Assembly: GCA_030374765.1 (NCBI GenBank) | Contig: JARGXX010000028.1 | Coordinates: forward strand, 248,001 to 312,000 | DNA from: Agarophyton chilense | Taxonomy: Eukaryota; Rhodophyta; Florideophyceae; Gracilariales; Gracilariaceae | Direction: 5' to 3' | DNA: 64,000 nt | Shown here: one piece after another, positions 55,535 through 64,000 of the stretch | Layout: every line of letters starts with the position of its first letter | Position numbering within the stretch: the stretch's first letter is position 1 | The notes under the pieces: model-generated | The model's input: only the letters and a program-made list of their open reading frames with translations | Database searches by the model: none | What the model was told of the DNA's origin: nothing | Program-made: the position numbers and the translations under genes

Positions 55535-55548
55535 GGTTATGGTCCCAG
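55535..55548 (+). promoter_or_regulatory. Element F primer-binding site (half tRNA-iMet)
   Basis: GGTTATGGTCCCAG matches the site of element D except at one position and follows the LTR end directly. Confidence 0.75.
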
Positions 55549-55664
55549 CCCACGCGACGACTGCTGCGTAGAATACCACACAACTAACGGTGCGCAATAA
55601 ACGAATACTTTACTGACGTTTTGAAGCTGCGAGTCCCGCTGCTCAAAGCAGACAACTATTTCAT

Positions 55665-56860
55665 TTGATCGAAGAAGCTGGAACTCGTTTTGCGCGCCAA
55701 AGGAGTCTGGCGCATGTTAGATGGCACAGAACCCCCACCGGAAGAAGTGTCAGGAACCACATGGAAGTACGATCAGCGATCATATATTGCGTTTTCATTT
55801 ATATTCCTATCTGTCCACGAATCTTGTGTAGCACAAGTTATCGTCGACATGAAGGATCCCACTGTAGTCTGGACCAAGCTCAAGATTACCTTCCAAATGG
55901 TATCGCAGGCGATAGTGGATTCGTTACTAGAAACGCACCACGACTTATCAATGAACACCAATGAGAGTGTCTTGGAGTACATAAGTCGCCCAGCAGCAAT
56001 TGAGTCTAAGTTACGTGGCATCGGCTACAGTATAACAGATGTAGAGCGACTGAAAGCACTCTTGAGAGGTCTATCGAAGGAATTCATCAAGAACAAAGAG
56101 AATACTTATGATGACGCAGTCGCGATGTTGATTCAGAATGAAGCCGAACGAACCAAGGACGAAGTGAAGGCTTGAAATGATGGATCGAGAGCCTTCGAAG
56201 CACGGAGTGGGGGCAGATTTTAGAATGGGCATGGAAGTTCTTCAGCACATGGATATTCTTCAATGCATGGAGGTTCTTCAACCAATAGAGGTTCTTCAAC
56301 GCATGGAGGTTCTTCAACCCATGGAGGTTCCTCAACGGGCATAACATCCTACTTTTGTGACAAGAAAGGACTTGAAGCGCAACTGTTGGTTCAATACAGA
56401 GAGTAGGAACTATAAAGGGTCCAATAAAGACGATAATACTCAGAAGAAGACACGTGAGAGTGGTGAAGAGGACGATGGAAGTGCATGTTTCACTTTCATT
56501 GCAAGCACTACCGCATTCAAAGAAGACCTTGAGACACCAGTAGATAGAAAGAAAGATGATGAGATTGGCCCTGATCATAGGTTGGTTGTAGGACAGAACA
56601 TGTTGAAGAATCGGCAGAGTAAGTGGTACCTGGACTCCGGTGCATCTGTTCATATGACGAATGACCTCAAGAACTTCTGTGGTCCCGTTAAGAGGTCTGA
56701 AAAGAAGCTCATTTCGGTTGGTAACGGAGCGAAATTGTCGATTGAAAGCAGAGGAGACGTGCGATGTAGCGTGAGGGTTCGAATAAATGATGAGACTCTT
56801 CATCTTGGGAACGCCAATTTATTCCAAAGCTCATGTGTAACCTTCTCTCAGTAAGCGCCA
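55665..56860 (+). pseudogene. Element F gag and protease region
   Basis: Gag shows KLELVLRAKGVWRMLDGTEP near 55676-55735, VHESCVAQVIVDMKDPTVVW and LEYISRPAAIESKLRGIGYS, all close to element E gag. A six-unit 18-bp repeat, encoding HGGSST-like units, precedes a zinc-knuckle remnant (YFCDKKG near 56350). The protease signature KWYLDSGASVHMTNDLKNF lies near 56620-56676. Confidence 0.82.
56229..56336 (+). repeat. Minisatellite of six 18-bp units in element F gag
   Basis: Six diverged units of GCATGGAGGTTCTTCAAC run head to tail. In one frame they read as HGGSST repeats, a flexible Gly/Ser-rich spacer just ahead of the zinc knuckle. Element E has no such repeat at this place. Confidence 0.88.
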
Positions 56861-58473
56861 TCAGGCGAAAACGGTTCTCTATTCTGTTTACTACGGATGA
56901 GTTTGACAACGGCGTTGCGTTGATAGGAGTACATGGCCGTAACAAACAATTGGCTATTGATGTAGAGCCCGACAAAGGGCTCAATGAACTAATCCTAACA
57001 CATCGATCAGAGGATGAGGATTCTGCATTGATTGCCAATAATGATCAGAGTTTCACGAAGGTTTGGCGCAACAGATTTAGCCATCCCAGCCACCAGTATC
57101 TACGAAAAACGCTCATGATTGTGAAGGGCGTATCGTTGGAAGGAGTCAAGAAGATGGTTCACTGTGAGCCATGTGCGTTAGGCAAAGCAGTCAGAGCACC
57201 CCGACTGCCAATAACTGAGAAAGAACCAATGACAAAGAGAATTCTAGAACGCGTTCATACCGATGTAGTGGGTCCAAGCAAGGTACAGTCTTTCTCTGGA
57301 GCAAGGTATATTGTGACAGCATATGAAGACAAGAGCTGCCTGACCTCCGTAAGGTTCTTGAGGAAGAGGTCCTCCTGTGAGGATGCGTTGAAGCAGATGA
57401 TATCTGAGTTTGAAACTCAGTCGGGACTGAAGCCTAAGAGATTTCGGTTCGATAAAGCAGGCGAGTATGAGAGCAATTCATTCAGGAAGTGGTTAGAGGA
57501 CAAAGAGGGTTGTGCTTGAGCATTCACCAGCGTATAGTCCAGAGTCAAACGGCAAAGCCGAACGTTTGAATCGTACACTCAATTACAAAGCTCGGAAAAT
57601 ACTGCTAACATTGGCTGGAACTCCTCGCTACACTCAGTTATGGGATGAAACTGTACGTACTGCGAACAACCTGCGCAACAGAATGTACAAGAAGCGAAGC
57701 GATCAACGCGAGGTGACTCCCCTCGAAGCGTTCACAGGTAACAAGCCGAACATATCACATCTTCGGACATTTGGAACGGAATGTTTTGTTCACATACCGA
57801 AGGAGAGAAGAACAAAAATTGACAAGTACAGTGCTCGTTCCATGAGAGGAGTGCTGTTGGGTTACGACAAGGGAACCTGTTACAGAGTGTATCTACCAGA
57901 AGCATCGAAGATCATTGTCTCAAAGGATGTATCGTTCAATGAATCTGTCGTAGGTTGGAACAGGGAGGTAATGAACTTTCAAGAGCTTGACTTTTCTACA
58001 GTCGGCTATCATTGAAGAATTGATTCCATTGGAGGAGAATGTCAAAGGTTCTGAGGTAGAAGTGTCCCACGCCGTAGAAATGACAATTGCGGAAGAAAGA
58101 AGAGGCACTAAACATAAGGATGAGAAACAAGAGGTCAAAGAAGATGATGTTTTCGTTGATGCTGAACAAGATTTTACTTACGACCCGGAGGACGTCACTC
58201 ACTATCCTGCGGAGCTACGACGATCTACTAGAACTCGTGAACGGACGTCGCGCTACATGCCGGACTCTGCGCTTGCATTGATTGCACAGAGCGTGCTGAG
58301 TGATTCGACGACTTATGACCCCAGCACTTATGAAGAGGCTTTGCGTGCTCCGGATGCAAAGAACTGGGTTGACGTCCAAACTGCTTTTCTCTATGTCTAC
58401 CTAGAAGAGGAGTTGTACATGACGCAACCCAAGGGGTTTGTCATCCAGGGAAAAGAAATTCATGTGCTACGCT
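56860..58473 (+). pseudogene. Element F integrase region and start of RT
   Basis: Integrase shows FSHPSHQYLRKTLMIVKGVS near 57076-57135, CEPCALGKAVRAP near 57166, VHTDVVGPSKVQSFSGARYI near 57254-57313, FDKAGEYESNSFRKW near 57449 and AYSPESNGKAERLNRTLNYK near 57530-57590, then the copia LRTFGTECFVHIPKERR block near 57760. A linker rich in Glu and Asp leads to the first RT residues. Confidence 0.85.
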
Positions 58474-59063
58474 TGTAGTATCCGCTCTAACGGAGAGAGC
58501 AGACACCTGCGACAGCGTTCGAACTGCCGACGGGTCGCTTGCGGCGAAAGAAAAGGGGTGGTAGAGCTACAACACCAGCGAGCTGGAAGTGGGGTGTAAG
58601 GCCACCACTCGCCAGCGAGGGTGAACAGTGCAACTGTAAAACGTTGATGGAACGTAGGTACGAGACGGCTCGTGAAGTGGTTGGGGGCTGACTATCTATT
58701 ATAGCTCGTCCGGATCTCCGGTTAAGGAATCCTAAGCGAGTAACAGAATAGTCATGATGCCCATGTTGTCTCCTTTACTTAGAGTCGGTGCTCACCTCTG
58801 GTACACTATATACTGTGTGCCAGGGTGAGTGCCCAAATAATACTTAAATAATACCCAGTGGTCAGCCACTTAGCCAAACCACTGTATGGGTATGATCCCT
58901 AATGGACTTACATCTACAAAGGGTAGTAAAACCAGCCACGTGGATCGCCACTACATGCGCCGTTGCAAGCCACTCCACTCGTGATACCACGTGTTCTAAT
59001 GAGTTCCAAACGCGACTTTGCGACAAAGAAACCATCAGAACGCCGAAGTAGTAGAATACTACA
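58474..59063 (-). repeat. Element J 3' LTR
   Basis: This 590-bp block is the reverse complement of the solo LTR at 6004-6670, somewhat shorter through small gaps. It begins TGTAGTATCC and ends ATACTACA on +. The TATA-like TATATA is kept near 58808. A minus-strand purine tract (GAGGGGGGTA) lies at 59064-59073. Confidence 0.92.
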
Positions 59064-59412
59064 TACCCCCCTCGCTAAGCGCGAACCGTATCGGGCGCAA
59101 GACAGGCGCACCACATGTGCGACAACCGGCGTTCCGGGTACTCATCGTTCTCACGACTTCTTTAAGCACACCCATTCCTCTGGTGTTCGGGTGCCAGCCG
59201 ACTTTTTCACACCCTGCCATGAACGGCAAGGGTCACAGCCCGTCAAATTTGACGGTTAAGTCGTGCCTTCAGGGGTCCTTCCGCCAGTGTGGCTTCAGCA
59301 AGAAGTCCACTGCATCATACGGTGTCTGCCGATCTTGGCAAACGCCACAACCGAGCCACAAAGCAATACCATTGCTACCGGTTGTTCCGGGCCTAATGAG
59401 TCCCTGACTTCT

Positions 59413-59499
59413 CTTCTCGCTTCTCGAGTTTTCCAATTCTTCTTCTCGCTTCTCGAGTTTTCCAATTCTTCTTCTCGCTTCTCGAGTTCTTCATAGATG
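59413..59499. repeat. Three tandem 29-bp units in the 3' tail of element J
   Basis: Units starting CTTCTCGCTTCTCGAG at 59413, 59442 and 59471 repeat with a 29-bp period. A degenerate relative (CTTCTCGCCTGTCGAG) follows near 59562. They lie between the chromodomain and the LTR. Confidence 0.88.
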
Positions 59500-59602
59500 A
59501 TAATCAGTAAATGTCCTGTGCTTGCATGTTCTCAAGTTTCTTCTTCATGACTTCTTGTTTTCTTCTCGCCTGTCGAGTTTTTACCACCTTTGTAGCTCAT
59601 AC

Positions 59603-59842
59603 TTAGAAATGGGATGTGCCCATGAGCCCGACGATCGAGGAGTCGATCTCCCTCGGGAGTGGTAGTCGCATGCGTCGATGATATCGTACGAGTTTCGAAC
59701 GGGGGATATGAGCTATAGGTTCCCACGTATCCGCTTCCGGAGGAAAACAATACCAACGGACTCGACACAGTAATTCTCTAGTATCTTCATGCTCGCCATG
59801 TTCACATATGCGATCCATAACATATTCCTGGGCGTTTCCCAA
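59603..59842 (-). pseudogene. Element J chromodomain region
   Basis: The minus strand reads YVMDRICEHGEHEDTRELLC, RVRWYCFPPEADTWEPIAHI and PRSKLVRYHRR, a clear chromodomain signature. It is the third chromodomain element in the window. Confidence 0.82.
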
Positions 59843-59896
59843 TGCTTTCGATGTTGGCGCGAGACTCCTGGTAACAGGTTTGGAATGCCTTAGGGC

Positions 59897-61500
59897 TTAC
59901 CCAAGCGTCTCTGTGTTAGCAGTCTTAGCGTCGCTAAGCGTTCGCTCGTCGACCAACTGTCGTTCTTCCCGCAGGGGCAGTGTACTCATTCCTTGAGAAC
60001 CTTTCCCAGATAAACAGCTATCCTGTTTTCCAGGTTCCATAGAAGCGTACTTCTTGCTACTTCTCAATCCCATTCGTGGATGAAAGTCCTTCGATTTATC
60101 CGATTCTGACCGCTGTTGGGTGGATGATGGTGCTTGCACCACGACAGGGGGCGATACTTCTTCTTCTTCCTGGCCACGAGGGATGGGAGCCGAGATCGGC
60201 GGAACAGCGAGTGGCGCTTCACCTGACGGTTCAGCCTGAAGCGGCAACGGCGCGTTTTCGCGTGCACTCGTTTCCAAGTCTTTGGGGCCAAATTCCAAAA
60301 CATCTTTCCTGCTTTCAGGTTCCATTTCTGTACTTACGGGTGTGCGCGTACCACGGGGCATATCCCGATATTTCGGAAGCTGTCCGTGATTGGCTTACGC
60401 AACCGCCAGCGGTGGGAGATCAGGAGCTTTCTCCTCCGCTCGAGCCATTGGTGGCGGTTCACTCTCCCCAGAGTCACTTGGGCTTTTGCCTTGACGTTCC
60501 GTCGCACTTACCTCTTTAGTTCTACCAGATACCCGTACTTCCACTTGCGGGTCAGGCGCGACTTAAACGCGATCGCGCGATACACGTTCAACGTCCTCAC
60601 CTGTCTTGATGACCACTGTTTCTTTATCAAGTTCCACCACTTTGAAGGGTCCAGCCGCTATCGGAAACAACTTATGATGCGATTCTTCCTGTTTGTCAGG
60701 TCTTTCGACTCGCACGAGGACATGACCTCCTACTCGGATTGCCGGATTTCCTCTTCGCCTTCTGGCGTCATAGTTTCGCTTATAGTGAGCTTGCGTCTTC
60801 GATAACTCTTTAGCGGCTTCTTCCGCTCTGTCCTTCAGGTCATTTCTCCATTTCAGATGGTACTTAGCCGGGGTCGGTGCGTCCAATTCGGTCTCGTCGT
60901 CGAGCGCAACCGGTAAAGCCGGAGGGTTACGTGAGAGCACGAGGTCGAACGGTGCCGTCTTTGTAGAGGTATGCACTTGCGTATTGTACGCATAGCACAG
61001 AGTATCTGTAAACATGTCCCATTCTTTCGGGTGGTCCGCGATGTAGTGTCGTAGTGCTGCTATCAGCGTGCGGTTGAAACGCTCCACCTGACCGTTGCAT
61101 TGCGGATGATAGGTCGTGGTAAACACGTTTCGAATGCTCATACTGCGGCAAACATTCTGAAAGAACTTCGCAACGAATTGCTTCCCATTATCTGATAACA
61201 GAACTTCTGGTGGTCTGTATATAAATACCCAATTTTGATAAACGCCTGTGCGATTACGGTTGCGGTTATCCGCTTCAGCGGCACAGTCCGCACTAGCTTC
61301 GAGAAACAGTCGGTGATTACCAATAGGTAACGATAACCTCGCCTTGAGCGAATCAATTCCCCTAGGATGTCGATACTGACGTATTGTAAAGGCGCTCTCG
61401 CGGGGAAACGTCATCGGTTTCCGCTTCCTGTAAAGCTTCACGCGATTCTTTGCACATGTTGTACACAACCTCACTGTAGCATAGCAGTCCATTGCCAAAG
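59897..61500 (-). pseudogene. Element J integrase and linker region
   Basis: From right to left: the CTTCAKNRVKLYRKRKP zinc-binding end near 61460, LLVITDCFSKLVRTVPLKRI near 61330, LLSDNGKQFVAKFFQNVCRS near 61205-61145, TTYHPQCNGQVERFNRTLIA near 61110-61050, and a GPFKVVELDKETVVI block near 60640 typical of the GPY/F module. Between 60360 and 59897 lies a Pro/Ser/Glu-rich linker to the chromodomain. Confidence 0.87.
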
Positions 61501-61504
61501 TAGG

Positions 61505-64000
61505 CTAGTAAAAATCTCTTCTTAGAGTCATGAACAACTTCGTTCCTCCTGGATGACCAGACAGCCTGCTGTAGTGTGCCAGATGGAGTACTCGACTCTT
61601 CAGGACGTGTGGAATCACGATTTGATCATGCTTTTCGACATGTCTTAACAGTATTCCTCGTGAATCGAGTGAAAAGGGGAGCTCCTCCTCCCCGTTAGGA
61701 CGAGAGCGTATCGACGCACAAAACGTATCGGCGTGTTGCTCATTGAGGAGCTCAGTGCAAGAGATTCGCTCGAGTTGAACAGAAGGGTCACTGTCTGCTA
61801 ATTCAAGGAACGGGTCTGCATCCGAATAATCATCAAGGGTCTTTTGTTCCTCTTCTTCAAAAGATGGTGAATGGGTCTCCATGTAGAAGCAAGGTATCTC
61901 TTCATCGATTTCGCCTTGGATTTCGCCCAGTGTTTTGAGTCGCGATAGCGCGTCAGCTTGGACATTGGCCAATCCCTTCTTATACATCACTTCGAAATCG
62001 AATTCAGAAAGGCGTAAGCGCCATCGTGTGAGACCACCAAACGGGTCTGTAATGGACAGTAACCATCGTAGAGACGAATGATCCGTGTTGACGGTAAAAC
62101 GTTCTCTTTGGAGATACGGTCGCAATGTGGTTAAAGCCCAAACGACTGCAAGGCATTCCTTTTCTGAAACTGAATACTTCTTCTCTGCTGCGTTCAGCGA
62201 TCTTGACCAGTAACCAATGGGTTTGCGTTCACCATCAGGGTGTGTTTGAAAAAGGGCACACCCTACTTGGTACTCGTTAGAGTCGGTATCCACTGAGTAT
62301 GGCAGGTTGGGGATGGGCAGCGCCAAGACTGGGGCTGTAATAATCTTTGTCTTCAGCGTGTCGAACGCTTCCACTTCAGCTTGTCTGAATTGCTCCAGCT
62401 GTACTGGTTGTTCTTTACGCAGCTTTGCGTTGAGCGGTGCCGCTATATGCGAGTATCGCGGCACGAATCGTCGGTAGACGTTGCACAAGCCAAGGAAAGA
62501 ACGCAATTGCTTCTGTGTCGACGGAGGTTGTACTTCGTGGAGAGCCGCTGTTTGTGCCTCTTGAATGGCAAGCCGTCCCGGCTTGATCACATTTCCTAAG
62601 TACCGGGCGGTGCCAGCGAACCATTCGCATTTCTTGAACTTCAAGGTGATACCTGCGCTCTGTAGTGCTTTGAGGATCTCCTCGACATGCCCTAAATGGG
62701 TTTCCACATCCTGGGAAAAGATGATCACATCGTCCAAATAGACTAAACAAGTCTTCCACTTGTATCTTGAGAGCAAGATGGCCAGAGTACGCTGAAAAGC
62801 AGCCGGTGCATTCGTTACGCCAAAGGGCATCCTTTTGAAACGGTAGAGACCAGTGTAACAAGCAAATGCGGTTTTATCTTGGTCTTCTTCCGCTACAGAC
62901 ACCTACCAATAGCCAGAGTTGGCGTCCAACGTGGTGAACACGTTCGCTTCTCCTAAGCTGTCAATACTTTCGTCCATTCGAGGCAACGGGTATGTATCCC
63001 GAACTGTAACTGCGTTCAGTTTTCGATAATCGATACAGAATCGTAAAGAACCATCAGGTTTTGGAACCAGCACCACTGGTGAGGCCCAAGCAGATTGAGC
63101 TGCTTCGATTAATCCTTCTTCCATCATTTTGCTGACATTCTCCTCCTCGATTTGGCGAGTTCGCGGTCCCGCTCTGTAGGGTGGTTGGGAGATGGGCCGT
63201 GACTTTGGGACCAAATCAATGCGGTGTTCCGTAGTGGAGATCTCTCCTAGTTTTCCACTCCATATGGATGTATACTTCTTCAGCATAGACCTGATCTTCG
63301 TTCTGTAGTGTTCCGACACATTTGCTAAGTCTAGCTCATCGACCAGGCTCTCTGGATCCTTTGCCGTTTGCAATTGATCTCCAGACGGAGTTTGCAGTTC
63401 TTCGTCTGTGTCACCGACATGGGTTAATCCCAACACTTCTGCAGTAGAAATATTAGTAGGGACCACCGCTGTGGGATGAGACAAAGCTGTTGCAACAACC
63501 TGATTCTTCGGTATCTGATAATCGTTATCGGTGAAGTTACTCACTAATATCCAAAAGGGGCTACCAGGATCAACCTGAACAATGCCGTTAGCGACTAGCA
63601 ATCCACGGGATTCGTACATACGAGTATTCGGTTGAATTACCACGAGTCCGTGTCGTTCTGTTCTTACTTGAACCCAAGTTTGGGTTTGGGCCTTCAGCAT
63701 GGCACTTTTCGCTACTCGAATCCTCGGCGAGACAAGTCCTCGGGATTTCCCGTATTCCATAGATGGTGGAAGTGGAGGTGCTTCGGGGCAACGACGCCTT
63801 GGCTTGCGAACAATTGGTACCATTGATCCATCATCTAATTCCACTAGTTTTCTTCGCGGGCCAATGGCTTCGACAAACCTGTCGCAATAATCACATCCCA
63901 GTACCACTGGTGCGGCTAACGTCTTACAGACGATGAAGTCGACTAAGACTACAAAGCGTCCCAAACGCACCACGAGTCGAACTTTTCCCAGTGTCTTCAC
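61505..64000 (-). pseudogene. Element J protease end, reverse transcriptase and RNase H region
   Basis: At the edge VVLGCDYCDRFVEAI (about 63910-63870) is the C-terminal end of the protease. RT shows TEHRIDLVPKSRPISQPPYR near 63230-63170, LRFCIDYRKLNAVTVRDTYP near 63050-62990, the MPFGVTNAPAAFQRTLAILL block near 62832-62772 and the catalytic YLDDVIIFSQD near 62750-62718. RNase H shows YSVDTDSNEYQVGCALFQTH near 62300-62240 and FTVNTDHSSLRWLLS near 62100. The integrase zinc-binding HYSRLSGHPGGTKL lies near 61570. All are close to element A. Confidence 0.9.

Larger units (their letters stand above)
55305..58473 (+). mobile_element. Element F: copia LTR retrotransposon (plus strand), interrupted by element J
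   Basis: The 5' LTR (about 55305-55534) is followed by the half-tRNA primer site, gag, protease and integrase. RT has only just begun (VQTAFLYVYLEEELYMTQPK) when element J interrupts it at 58473. The rest of F should continue beyond the window, right of J. It is close to element E in sequence and order and interrupts relic L. It is broken, with roughly six breaks plus the J insertion. Confidence 0.85.
58474..64000 (-). mobile_element. Element J: chromodomain Ty3/gypsy LTR retrotransposon (minus strand), runs off the window
   Basis: The 3' LTR (58474-59063) abuts element F. Minus-strand order toward higher coordinates is LTR, purine tract, a 3' tail with tandem repeats, chromodomain, linker, INT, RNase H, RT, protease C-terminus at the edge. 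Gag and the 5' LTR lie beyond 64000. The polyprotein resembles that of element A, and its LTR type also occurs solo inside A. Its left flank is ACGCT; the matching right copy lies outside. The visible part has roughly five breaks. Confidence 0.9.

Noticed and set aside
56229-56336. Possible CRISPR array
   Set aside because: The units are contiguous and diverged without unique spacers; it is a coding minisatellite in a eukaryotic retroelement.
56087-56803. Minus-strand frame of 238 residues with LKNLHALKN-type repeats
   Set aside because: The repeats are the antisense reading of the 18-bp minisatellite in element F gag, and the plus strand carries clear gag and protease motifs.

Overview
This 64 kb window is a nested graveyard of transposable elements around one convincing host gene. 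It looks eukaryotic: there are many Ty3/gypsy and Ty1/copia LTR elements, Tc1/mariner DNA transposons, and an uninterrupted secreted-protein gene with its own TATA box and AATAAA signal. The single-exon host gene, compact layout and mix of elements fit a florideophyte red alga such as Chondrus crispus. That assignment is inference from general knowledge, not something the sequence proves. No rRNA, tRNA, CRISPR array or bacterial-type operon was seen. LTR-element coding regions are treated as fossils and described at domain level only.

Layout, left to right. (1) 1-11103: chromodomain Ty3/gypsy element A (+), GC-rich and young (LTRs about 2% apart by eye), with an unexplained long antisense ORF near its 3' end. 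A solo LTR of the element-J family sits in its integrase region, flanked by a perfect CTGGT duplication. A itself lies inside the integrase region of B. (2) 11104 to about 16000: Ty3/gypsy element B (-), carrying another solo LTR. (3) About 16080-28215: an old copia-like element G (+), split by copia element C (-, 17154-21962, GCACG duplication) and copia element D (+, 22003-26415, AAAAG duplication). (4) About 28680-34220: a decayed Tc1 transposon split by copia element E (-, 28865-33515). (5) About 34870-47300: an old G-like element H (-), split by Ty3/gypsy element I (+, 35944-45491, TCATT duplication), which is split in turn by chromodomain Ty3/gypsy element K (-, 36552-41850, CAGCT duplication). 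H also holds a J-type LTR fragment and an E-type solo LTR (GCTAC duplication). (6) About 47257-51120: sparse sequence with an old I-type solo LTR. (7) 51129-52569: the host gene, a secreted von Willebrand factor A (vWA) protein of 356 residues. (8) About 53000-55304: old copia relic L (-), split by a Tc1 element (53527-54824) with double repeats in each end. (9) 55305-58473: copia element F (+), interrupted by chromodomain Ty3/gypsy element J (-, 58474 to beyond the window).

The nesting gives a relative timeline that agrees with LTR divergence judged by eye: G and H are oldest, then C (about 20%), I (about 8%), D (about 7%), K (about 6%) and A (about 2%), with the J-family insertion in A later than A. 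Four copia elements (C, D, E, F) share a primer-binding site matching the anticodon arm of initiator tRNA-Met rather than a tRNA 3' end, and their LTRs end in AGA, GGA or TA rather than CA. The features most worth follow-up are the antisense ORF module of element A, the shared half-tRNA primer site with unusual LTR termini, and the LTR family whose 27-bp repeat number varies from copy to copy.
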